NCBI RefSeq assembly: GCF_004402535.1
Contig: NZ_SOEY01000007.1
Coordinates: 142,584-206,583, forward strand
From: Cryobacterium glaciale
Lineage (GTDB): Bacteria; Actinomycetota; Actinomycetes; Actinomycetales; Microbacteriaceae
Direction: 5' to 3'
Length of the DNA: 64,000 bases
Both the position numbers and the translations under genes were made by a program. The notes under the pieces are model-generated. The model saw nothing but the letters and a program-made list of their open reading frames with translations, was not told the DNA's origin and did not search any database. Below are positions 58,101 to 64,000 of the stretch, one piece after another. Each line of letters starts with the position of its first letter. The first letter of the stretch is position 1.

Positions 58101-58182
58101 GACCGCGCCGGAAACGTCGGGCCTGGCCCAGGTCTCTGACGTGACCCAGTCCGGCGCCGTCCCCTGCTCTCCCGCCTCGTAA
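52165..58182 (+). CDS. Giant Ig/cadherin-like surface protein
   Basis: 2005 residues from ATG 52165. A basic start (MAGKRTRRHR) and one helix (about 19-41) act as signal anchor, so nearly the whole chain is outside. Residues ~50-430 look like a beta-propeller-type domain (short repeats with W and G-T). From ~435 come Ig/cadherin-like modules with Asp-Asn pockets: LLNDHDANDD, WVDPDGDPI, LDNDVAPDGN (~831) and FGIDPDGDTV (~929). Fibronectin III-like domains follow from ~1531 (LEGFNLYRNG, TVTPLSS). No LPxTG motif. It probably makes calcium-stiffened rods at the surface. The neighbouring MoxR/DUF58/transglutaminase genes suggest assisted folding or assembly. Confidence 0.85.
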   Translation: MAGKRTRRHRPVFSKARLGVIRIAAVAAIGALLATVAIVVDGFDVKQTPVNASSIWALQSGDGTRYARINTDLGELDTVKTVPAPSELVQTDSTVLLYAQNNEKVVDVSLAAPIDLGDDAADYDSTPAGTRTIVSSTSWVGYLTSAGTVFAGSVAGGVGGAQEPRPVNPYADDAVAPGETPVAYRSDAIAITPEGVLYSFSSDARSVLRYSIADDRILGEEAVTDGPAEAGSQLTVVGDTWALLSVSGEELWLAGQNEPVETNLSELALLQRPSTTDDDVLIADQTGLVAFALADGARTELVGDTTLVGGAAAVLGVPAAPTPYKGVRYAAWLPASGTGGTLFSESAGETALSYGAITPNGDAAPAFRANESLMILNDTRSGWVWTVPDGALVQSSQDWTLAAAEEPQRQNNVEEASEVVEPKAPVAVPDSFGVRVDQLVSLPVLLNDHDANDDVLSVVPDSVTGLDPSWGTVFVTDQNQALAVQVAPGASGSATFNYAITDGSRTDGLDSPSTTVTLTVHGDDVNSAPVWCGTDGCLQDWPSPEVQPGGAVTVPVLPGWVDPDGDPIFVASAANTTDIGSVSVTPAGVLVYKHPNAAEQSAQSATILVRVSDIHGAATEKVLTIVVTPTPRLTVEPFALLASVNEGITVDPAEYVSGAAGLYRIASATIPTSAEGSTVAVTANGTAFDFSATTIGNYTVSLTIADDVSEVVSLVRISVVSADAQALTTSPVTVFVRPKADTSVDVFTAVSNPAGRVLLLGEAIPETVLGASLSVDVVGQNILRVRGSTADERPGKLGTVRYTVSDGTENPLYTVRGEATVYLLEASVPQAPIARNDSVSVRVGAQIDIPVLDNDVAPDGNIVILNAESVQNRDSRGLAFAAGAELRYLAPDEPGSYELAYSVYTAGAPELIDSAVVSVEVLADGDNTAPQPHTLYGRVLSGETIEIPFDSFGIDPDGDTVVLDRVLTQPARGTASINATGDAIVYSSPLDYHGAIEFQYRVRDSGRATGLALVRIGVLDQRSNPSPITFSDYVEVQAGADNQVVVFPAANDIEPGGGSLTLSGVAPDATAGSAEFDALAERIDSVTDERVVFTAGEEPGLLTFVYSVTNANDDVAQGLIVVKIVRTSVPDYPVVIDTTLALDERDAFPDGVDVVTDKVSWNSGDVSDLTLTLWGSHPGLEVSGWKISGDVPDEGLLAPFALTGPNFQGVEVTTYGFLRIPAKDAIIIALKKGNVDQNVREDASVTFDLTSLVLIPAGTTLELQRTGIRSSGERGRATCTFDSGTRVTYSAGSDAPWTDSCTVPARIDGQEDYTQLVVPIVVEPLDPQPELRPAALTASPGSEAIRYDLSHMVEWQGKGDVPALTFAIDFTSDQFTVQQDGAILTIGVADNAVAGREAAVSVSLSSHRDAIAAVLALKVGPAPSELPKGGTVATSCTQSSGSSCSIAVIGTAGEVNLYRGTPLELVSVTAPSTCVGVSFAVENSRNVRASWSGDTAGGVCEASFVVRDAQGKLSAGNRNGSITVDLQGYPKAPNAVAQIAYGNRSVTLSVSPGGANAAYPALEGFNLYRNGASVARCDTSGDCGTITTTANGDQAVYEAKAFNAVGESRTPVSVTAWSYDTPGMGTLTAEPEYDPAVTSSTVGAVSLTIENTDDSTNRYRIGDAVIDAADGRKTVHKLALGVGPQTITVTPLSSFEQPAGSGPTEESKSQTVLVAGSPAITSPGVLSSQNRSITVADARFDLNSSVLPEEVLYVASPTEGAACTLTPAGFTSAGAVTSEDPAIGGLTKHTRYYVTICYSNGYGVTTTTAGPITTWEKPAAPGDGTYTYGTGGPSNGQYLIETPRSSATVPADFEADFDRYDESTGSEAFGADPGIRVRYCTTSDDTLCSDWSTVTAADASRAWQVTYSVEGLTTAQCVIGGTLKVAVDATASGLATAVVTRAEYDVPNPNGGRMWEYRNTAVVPGDAAQVRNVSWTINWTAPETSGLAQVSDVTQSGAVPCSPAS

Positions 58183-58211
58183 CTCCCCGCCCGACTGAAA
58201 GAGCTCCCCAC

Positions 58212-59177
58212 ATGACAATCACCCCGGAACAGGCAGACTGGTTCACCGCGACCTTCACGATGATGGTCGACAACGTGGAGCAGGTTGTCCTCGGCAAGCG
58301 CCACGTGATCGAACTCGCCTTCACGGCGATGGTCAGCGAGGGCCACCTGCTGCTCGAGGACTACCCGGGCACCGGCAAGACCTCGCTCGCTCGCGCCATG
58401 TCGCAGACCGTGCAGGGTGTCTCGACCCGCATCCAGTTCACCCCCGACCTGCTGCCCGGCGATGTGACCGGCATCACCGTCTACGACCAGAAGACCGGAG
58501 AGTTCGAGTTTCACAGCGGTCCGATCTTCGCCAACGTCGTGCTCGCCGACGAGATCAACCGGGCCAGCCCGAAGACCCAGTCGGCACTGCTCGAGGCGAT
58601 GGAAGAGGGCAACGTGACCATCGACGGCGTCACCCGTTCCACCGGGGTGCCTTTTCTCGTCATCGCCACCCAGAATCCGATCGAGCAGGCCGGTACCTAC
58701 CGGCTACCAGAGGCGCAGCTCGACCGCTTCATGATGAAGGCCTCGCTCGGCTACCCCGACCTCGCATCAACGATTCGCATCCTCGAGGGCACCGCCGACG
58801 TGCGCCACGAACTCGCCCCGGTGATCACCCCGCAGGCGCTCGTGAGCATGAGCGACATCGCCCGCGCGGTGTTCGTGAACCCCCTCGTCTACGACTACAT
58901 CGGCCGCCTGGTCGAAGCGACCCGCGATGCCCGCCAGGTGCGGATGGGGGTGAGCGTGCGTGGAGCCCGCGCCCTCACCAAGGCGGCCAAGACCTGGGCT
59001 GTCGCCCACGGCCGCACCTTCGTCACCCCCGACGACGTCAAGGCCCTCGCGGAGCAGGTGCTCGCGCACCGCATGGTGCTCGACCCGGAGGCCGAGTTCG
59101 ACGGCGTCACCGCGAGCGCCGTCATCGGCCAGATTCTGCTCGACGTGCTGCCGCCCAGTCGGAGCGACCTGGCGTGA
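58212..59177 (+). CDS. MoxR family AAA+ ATPase
   Basis: 321 residues, the usual MoxR length. Walker A is GTGKT at 53-57 (EDYPGTGKTSLARAM), Walker B is VVLADEINRASPKTQSALLEAMEE, sensor 1 lies in FLVIATQNPIEQAGTYRLPEAQLDRF, and sensor 2 near VRMGVSVRGARAL. MoxR proteins act as chaperones that mature or insert partners, usually with DUF58 or VWA proteins. The next gene overlaps by 4 bp and encodes exactly such a DUF58 partner. Confidence 0.95.
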   Translation: MTITPEQADWFTATFTMMVDNVEQVVLGKRHVIELAFTAMVSEGHLLLEDYPGTGKTSLARAMSQTVQGVSTRIQFTPDLLPGDVTGITVYDQKTGEFEFHSGPIFANVVLADEINRASPKTQSALLEAMEEGNVTIDGVTRSTGVPFLVIATQNPIEQAGTYRLPEAQLDRFMMKASLGYPDLASTIRILEGTADVRHELAPVITPQALVSMSDIARAVFVNPLVYDYIGRLVEATRDARQVRMGVSVRGARALTKAAKTWAVAHGRTFVTPDDVKALAEQVLAHRMVLDPEAEFDGVTASAVIGQILLDVLPPSRSDLA

Positions 59178-60562
59178 GTTTCCACACCGAATCGCGGCGA
59201 TCCCAGACCTCGAATCTGGCCCGTACGAGCACCCAGACCAGGTCTGCAACGCACACCCGGTACAGCACCACGCGCACGAACAAGTCAACGACGTTGACCC
59301 TCGTGGGAGCCGTAGTGCTGTGGATACGCTTTGAGCGCGCTGTGCGAATCGGTGTGAAGGCATCCGTTGAATGGGTGGGTGAAACGGTCACGCCGGCCGG
59401 CTGGGTCGTGGTCTCGGCCGCGATCGTGCTGCTGCCGCTCGGTCTGGTCTTCGGCTGGACCGAACTGATCGTGACCGGCTGCGTGGCGATCGCGCTCATT
59501 CTCATCTCGTTGCCTTTTCTGGCCGGAGGCCGCGCCTACAGCGTGGACTTCGTGCTGCCGGTCGACCGGGTCGTCGCCGGCTCCGAGGTGCTCGGCACCC
59601 TCACCGTCACCAACGTGTCGAAGCGCCTCGAACTGCCGGGCCGCGTCGACGTTCCAATCGGAAAAGGCCTGGCGGATGTCTACGTGCCGCTCCTGCGCGC
59701 CGGCCAGGTTCACGAAGAGCACGTTCGCGTGCCGGCCTACCGCCGGGGCGTCATCGATGTGGGCCCGGTCACGACCGTGCGCAGCGACCCGCTCGGGGTG
59801 CTCGGCCGCTCACGGCCCTGGGCCGACGTGAACCGCCTGTTCGTGCACCCGGTGACCGTGTCGATCCCCAGCACGAGCGCCGGCTTCGTGCGGGACCTCG
59901 AGGGCAACCCCACGAGTGACATCGTCGACTCCGACATCTCCTTTCACGCCATCCGCGAGTACGCCCCCGGTGACGGGCAGCGGCACATCCACTGGAAGTC
60001 CACGGCGAAGACCGGCAAGCTCATGGTGCGGCAGTTCGAAGAGAGTCGACGCTCCCGCCTGGCCATCGTGCTGAGCCTCAACGCGGCGGAGTACGCCTCC
60101 GAGGAGGAGTTCGAGATGGCGGTCAGCGCCACCGGGTCGCTCGGCGTGCGCGCCATTCGCGACGGCCGCGACCTCGCCGTCGTGGCGAGCGAGGAGATTC
60201 CCGATATCGTACGCAGCAGCATCCGTTCGGTGCGCAGCCTGAGTGTCGTGTCGACGCGCACCCTGCTCGACGACCTCACGGCGATCGAGACCAGCCCGCA
60301 CGCCATGAACGTCGAAGACGTCTGCGTGCTCGCGGCCCAGGTGGTGCCCGATATCTCGATCGCGTTCGTGGTGTGCGGTGGGGCGATGACCGCTCGGCGC
60401 CTCCAGGCGCTCACCCTAAAATTCGCCGGCAACGTGCAGGTCGTCGCCGTTCTGTGCAACCCCGACGAGCAGCCGAGCTTTCGCGACCTCGCCGGCACGA
60501 GCGTGCTGACCATCGGCGTGCTCGACGACTTTCGCTCCCTGCTGAGCCGACGAGCCGCATGA
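59174..60562 (+). CDS. DUF58 domain membrane protein
   Basis: 462 residues from a GTG overlapping the moxR stop. Two membrane helices lie at about 75-117 (WVVVSAAIVLLPLGLVFGW, LIVTGCVAIALILISLPFL). The DUF58 signature is REYAPGDGQRHIHWKSTAKTGKLMVRQFEESRRSRLAIVLSLN, a VWA-like fold. An unusual 45-residue N-terminal segment is very rich in Ser, Thr and Arg (TSTQTRSATHTRYSTTRTNKS) and could be a phosphorylation target of the nearby kinase. Role: adaptor of the MoxR ATPase. Overlaps the next gene by 4 bp. Confidence 0.9.
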   Translation: MSFHTESRRSQTSNLARTSTQTRSATHTRYSTTRTNKSTTLTLVGAVVLWIRFERAVRIGVKASVEWVGETVTPAGWVVVSAAIVLLPLGLVFGWTELIVTGCVAIALILISLPFLAGGRAYSVDFVLPVDRVVAGSEVLGTLTVTNVSKRLELPGRVDVPIGKGLADVYVPLLRAGQVHEEHVRVPAYRRGVIDVGPVTTVRSDPLGVLGRSRPWADVNRLFVHPVTVSIPSTSAGFVRDLEGNPTSDIVDSDISFHAIREYAPGDGQRHIHWKSTAKTGKLMVRQFEESRRSRLAIVLSLNAAEYASEEEFEMAVSATGSLGVRAIRDGRDLAVVASEEIPDIVRSSIRSVRSLSVVSTRTLLDDLTAIETSPHAMNVEDVCVLAAQVVPDISIAFVVCGGAMTARRLQALTLKFAGNVQVVAVLCNPDEQPSFRDLAGTSVLTIGVLDDFRSLLSRRAA

Positions 60563-63240
60563 GCGCGCCCGCAGTGCCGGCCGCCGCCGCCGGCCGACCC
60601 GTGACCGGTGCCGTGCCGACGGTTCCGCCGCGCCGATCGCGCCGCGCGCCCGGCCACAGCCGTCGAGCCGGTGTGGTCAGTGCCCGCCTGATCAATACCG
60701 TGTTCGTCGTGGCGATGATGCTCGTCGCCGTCTGGGCGGCCTGGCCGATCTACCAGGACACCAGCTACCTGGTCATGGCGGGCGGAGCCATTCTCGCCGG
60801 TCTGGCCCTGGCCTGGCTCGGCGCACGTCGTGGCTGGTCCTGGTTCACCGTGCTGCTCGCCGTCCTCGGCGGCTACCTGCTGCTCGGTGTTCCGCTCGCG
60901 GTGCCGAGCGCGCTCACGAGCGTGCCAAACATTCTCGGCGGGCTGCTCGACCTCGTGACGGCCACGGTGTTCAGCTGGAAAGAACTCGTCACCATCCAGC
61001 TGCCGGTCGGCTCGTACCAGACCCTGCTGGCCCCCGCCTTTCTGCTGTTTCTCGGCGGTACCACGGTGGCGCTGTCGCTGGCCTGGCGCGGCAAACGACT
61101 CTTCTACCTCGCCGTGCCCCTGATTCTTGCCGTGCAGCTGTTCGGTCTGGTCTTCGGGTCGAGTGCCGTGAGCATTCCGCTGACCATTGTGGGCCTGAGC
61201 GTGCCGGCACCACGGGAGAGCCTGATCGGCCTCGCTGCCCTGCTTCTCGCCTTCGGCTTTCTGGCCTGGCGCACCCACCTCGCCCGCAGCGAAGCGCTCG
61301 ACCTGGCTGCCCGCACGACCGGAGTGCGGCGCACCCCCGGCGGCCTCGGCGGTCGCGTGCGCCGGGCCGTTCTCGCTGCCGGCGTGCTGGTACTCGCCAT
61401 CGGCGTCTCGCTCGGCGGGCTCGCGGCTGTCGCTGCGACGCCGGACCGCGAGGTGCTGCGCAGCAGCATCGACCCGGCCGTCGACCTGCGGGAGTACATC
61501 AGCCCGCTCAGCCAGTACCGCAGCTACTTCAGCGCCGAGCGGTACGACCAGGAACTGTTCACGGTGACCGGCGACGCCACGACCGTCGATGACGGTTCCG
61601 CATCGCGCGTGCGCCTCGCCGTGCTCAGCTACTACGACGGCGAAGTCTTTCGGGTCGTGAATCCCGCCGCAGGCGAGAGCGACCAGATCACGGCCTTCGC
61701 CCGGGTGCCGCACTCGCGCGGGTCGACCGCCGAGCGCGTCACGACCAGCTTCGACATCGCCGGGTACACCGGTGTGTGGATGCCGGGGGCAGGCGCTCTG
61801 TTCAGCATCCGCTTTGCCGGTGATCGAGCCGCCGCGCTGAGCGACGGCTTCTTCTACAACGCCGGAACGGCCTCCGGCATTCAACTCAACGCCCTCGAAA
61901 ACGGTGACCGCTACACGGTGGTCACCGAACCTCAAACGGATGCGACGACCCTGGCCGGTCTCACCAGCCAGGCCGGCGACACCCTCGACGAAACGCTCAT
62001 TCCCGCGAGCCTCGGCGACTGGGTCGACGCCCAGGCGGTCACCAACGACGGCGCCGGACTGGCCGAGCTGGTCACCCGGCTGCGCGAGCGCGGCTACCTC
62101 AGCCACGCCCTCACCGCACCGCCCCTCGACTCACCAGTCGGAGACTCCTGGACCGCCGACCTCGCCGACTATCAGTTCTCGCCGAGCCTGTCCGGGCATT
62201 CCGTCGCCCGCATTGACGCGCTGTTCACCGCGCTGCTCGAGAAGCAGAACAGCAGCACGGCCACCGAGAATTCGGCCCTGGTCGCCGCGATCGGCGACGA
62301 CGAACAATTCGCCGTGGCGACGGCGCTGCTCGCCCGCCACCTCGGGTTTGAGTCCCGCGTCGTGCTCGGGTTCACCCTCGGCGCTGCAACCGCTGCTGGT
62401 GCTGCGGGCACCACGGGCGCACCCGGCGCCTGCCTGCAGGGCGTCTGCTCGGGTCAGAACCTCGCGGCGTGGGTTGAAGTGGCCGGCAGCGACGAAAACT
62501 GGGTCACCGTGGATGCGACCCCGCAGTTTCAGAACCCGCTCTCACCCATCGACGACACCACCCGCGACCCGCAATACAACACCGAGGTCATCGCCGAGAG
62601 CGCCACCGAACAGCGCGCCCCCGAGGCGAACCCGACCAGCGGTGAAGACCAGCAGGAACAGGAACAGGCCACCGGCCCCGACCTGGACTGGCTGTTCGCG
62701 GCCCTCAAGATCGGCGGCATCAGCCTCGCCACGCTGCTGGCGATCAGCACGCCGTTCCTGGTCATTCTCGGTGCCAAACTGAAGCGCCGCCGGGACCGAT
62801 CACGTGCCGTCGACGTCTCGGCGCGGTTCGCCGGGGGCTGGGACGAATACATCGATGCCGCCGTCGACCGCGGCCTCGCCGACCAGGGCAGCATGACCAG
62901 GGTCGAGATCGCGTCGCACTACGAGTCGGTCGGCGGCACCGTGCTCGCTCACCTCGCCGACCGGGCCGTGTTCGGCCCGGTGCCGCCCGAGACCGGCGAC
63001 AGCGATGCTTTCTGGGCCCTCGTCACCGCGGAACGGGCCGGTCTGGCCGCGAGCGGCACTCGCCGAGACCGGTGGCGCGCCGCCCTCTCCTTGCGCTCCT
63101 TTTCCCGGCTGGCTGATGCTGGCCGACTCTTCACTTTTCGACGACGCATTTCTCGATACGTCACGACCACCGTGCGCCCGAACCGGCGCGACACCAGCAG
63201 ATTGGGGGAGCGGCCGCCCACCAGCGGCCGCGAATCATAA
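60559..63240 (+). CDS. Membrane transglutaminase-fold protein, catalytic Cys and His replaced
   Basis: 893 residues. Multiple membrane helices occupy ~40-270, then an extracellular part with a transglutaminase-core fold (~520-660), one more helix (~715-740) and a cytoplasmic tail. In TgpA-type enzymes the core reads GxCxxFA and HAWxEV; here the matching segments are GDDEQFA (Asp581 for Cys) and LAAWVEV (Ala637 for His), with the Asp of VTVDATP (Asp652) kept. It should therefore be inactive as a transglutaminase or protease. Such proteins regularly accompany MoxR and DUF58. Overlaps the DUF58 gene by 4 bp. Confidence 0.88.
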   Translation: MSAPAVPAAAAGRPVTGAVPTVPPRRSRRAPGHSRRAGVVSARLINTVFVVAMMLVAVWAAWPIYQDTSYLVMAGGAILAGLALAWLGARRGWSWFTVLLAVLGGYLLLGVPLAVPSALTSVPNILGGLLDLVTATVFSWKELVTIQLPVGSYQTLLAPAFLLFLGGTTVALSLAWRGKRLFYLAVPLILAVQLFGLVFGSSAVSIPLTIVGLSVPAPRESLIGLAALLLAFGFLAWRTHLARSEALDLAARTTGVRRTPGGLGGRVRRAVLAAGVLVLAIGVSLGGLAAVAATPDREVLRSSIDPAVDLREYISPLSQYRSYFSAERYDQELFTVTGDATTVDDGSASRVRLAVLSYYDGEVFRVVNPAAGESDQITAFARVPHSRGSTAERVTTSFDIAGYTGVWMPGAGALFSIRFAGDRAAALSDGFFYNAGTASGIQLNALENGDRYTVVTEPQTDATTLAGLTSQAGDTLDETLIPASLGDWVDAQAVTNDGAGLAELVTRLRERGYLSHALTAPPLDSPVGDSWTADLADYQFSPSLSGHSVARIDALFTALLEKQNSSTATENSALVAAIGDDEQFAVATALLARHLGFESRVVLGFTLGAATAAGAAGTTGAPGACLQGVCSGQNLAAWVEVAGSDENWVTVDATPQFQNPLSPIDDTTRDPQYNTEVIAESATEQRAPEANPTSGEDQQEQEQATGPDLDWLFAALKIGGISLATLLAISTPFLVILGAKLKRRRDRSRAVDVSARFAGGWDEYIDAAVDRGLADQGSMTRVEIASHYESVGGTVLAHLADRAVFGPVPPETGDSDAFWALVTAERAGLAASGTRRDRWRAALSLRSFSRLADAGRLFTFRRRISRYVTTTVRPNRRDTSRLGERPPTSGRES

Positions 63241-64000
63241 ATGGATGAATCATCTGGAGCGGCGATCGCCGGAATCGTGGTGACCGTGCTGGTCGGCCTC
63301 GGCGTGTACGTATTCTCGTCGATCGCCCTCGGCAAGATCTTTGTGAAGCTCGGGGAACAAGCCTGGAAGGGCTGGATACCGATCGTCAATACCATCACCC
63401 TGTTTGAGCTCGGTCGCTATTCGGCCCTCTGGGTGGTGGGCCTGTTCATTCCGGCAGCGAACCTCGTGGCCCTCGTCGTTTTCATCATGGCGGTCAACAA
63501 CGTCAACCGGCGCCTGGGCCACGGCGGCGGATTCACCCTGCTCTACTTGGTCTCCTTTCCCATCTGGGCCGGCGTTGTCGGCTTCGGGAAGAGCGTCGAC
63601 ACCGGGTGGATGCCCGGAATGGCCGCGACCGGGTACGTTCCGTTTGCCCCGGTGACGCCCCTGTCGATGAACGCTCCGGCTTCTGTCCCGGCCGCTGACC
63701 CGGTACCGGCCGGGCAGAGCGTGATGCCGCCCGTGCCGCCAGTCCCGCCGGCAGCGTTCCTGGCGACGGTGCCTCCCGCACCTCCCGCCCCGCCCGCGCC
63801 GCCAGTCCCCCTGGCGCCCGCCACGAACGGTCTGCCCACCGGACCGCCGCCGTTCTATGTGAGCGCCCCGCCGGCGCCACCCCTGTTCTCGGCGCCACCC
63901 GCCCCACCCGCCCCGCCCGTTCTTGCAACCCCGCCGGCACCGCCCGTGTTTGCTGCACCGCCCGCACCGCCCGTGTTCGCGGCCCCGCCCGCACCGCCGG
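63241..64000 (+). CDS. DUF5684-like membrane protein with proline-rich tail (partial)
   Basis: 253 codons are visible and the gene continues past the window end. The ATG directly follows the TAA of the previous gene. Three membrane helices: IAGIVVTVLVGLGVYVFSSIAL, ALWVVGLFIPAANLVALVVFIMAV and FTLLYLVSFPIWAGVVGFG; between them KLGEQAWKGWIPIVNTITLFELGR is the conserved segment of DUF5684. From about residue 135 the chain is Pro/Ala-rich with repeats of APPAPPVF type, a likely cytoplasmic binding platform. In related genomes this position often precedes FHA or phosphatase genes, which cannot be seen here. Confidence 0.75.
   Translation, partial: MDESSGAAIAGIVVTVLVGLGVYVFSSIALGKIFVKLGEQAWKGWIPIVNTITLFELGRYSALWVVGLFIPAANLVALVVFIMAVNNVNRRLGHGGGFTLLYLVSFPIWAGVVGFGKSVDTGWMPGMAATGYVPFAPVTPLSMNAPASVPAADPVPAGQSVMPPVPPVPPAAFLATVPPAPPAPPAPPVPLAPATNGLPTGPPPFYVSAPPAPPLFSAPPAPPAPPVLATPPAPPVFAAPPAPPVFAAPPAPP

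Overview
The window is one stretch of a high-GC actinobacterial chromosome. Gene content and style point to the family Microbacteriaceae, possibly a cold-adapted genus near Cryobacterium or Salinibacterium. The grounds are rpoB and rpoC of actinobacterial type, a DUF5997 / LysR-domain pair, a conserved kinase / Ig-like / MoxR / DUF58 / transglutaminase block, frequent GTG and TTG starts, and the recurring word AGCGGATGCC. No rRNA, tRNA, CRISPR array, insertion sequence or prophage was seen. The genus is an inference; no search was run.

Region 1 (1-7928) holds housekeeping and accessory genes: the end of an ABC-2 permease, a glyoxalase-fold protein, a divergent pair of an HTH-less LysR-domain protein and a DUF5997 protein, an esterase, a degenerate Nudix protein, a nucleoside hydrolase, a GNAT enzyme, a DEAD-box helicase with a long leader and basic tail, and a DUF1684 protein.

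Region 2 (7991-24173) is an aldarate catabolic island. It has a dipeptide-type ABC importer (five genes), a TauE-like permease, two D-2-hydroxyacid dehydrogenases, two glucarate-dehydratase-type enolase-superfamily enzymes, 5-dehydro-4-deoxyglucarate dehydratase, 2,5-dioxovalerate dehydrogenase, an IclR regulator and a LysR regulator. Together these give D-glucarate (or galactarate) -> 5-keto-4-deoxyglucarate -> 2-oxoglutarate semialdehyde -> 2-oxoglutarate. The intergenic regions carry clear operator-like dyads, including a textbook T-N11-A LysR box abutting the kdgD promoter.

Region 3 (24189-29995) mixes small genes: SRPBCC, EVE, a membrane coiled-coil protein, SprT-like, a PQQ-type sugar dehydrogenase lipoprotein, a TPR protein with an apparent CTG start, and a spermidine-synthase-like protein. 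A 92-bp inverted-repeat element lies at 28308-28399.

Region 4 (30060-37856) is rpoB-rpoC with a strong promoter, a large leader-side hairpin and a UUCG-loop terminator.

Region 5 (37934-50752) is a type IV pilus locus (pilB, pilT, pilC, pilA, three minor-pilin-like genes, pilM, pilN, pilO) followed by a convergent membrane PAS-GGDEF-EAL protein. Its promoter region combines two mutually exclusive hairpins and a G-quadruplex motif. No prepilin peptidase gene lies in the window.

Region 6 (51003-64000) is a co-directional run: Ser/Thr kinase, a 2005-residue Ig/cadherin-like surface protein, MoxR ATPase, DUF58 protein, a membrane transglutaminase-fold protein whose catalytic Cys and His are replaced, and a DUF5684-like membrane protein with a proline-rich tail cut by the window end. 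This looks like one envelope system and is the strongest candidate for an under-described machine.
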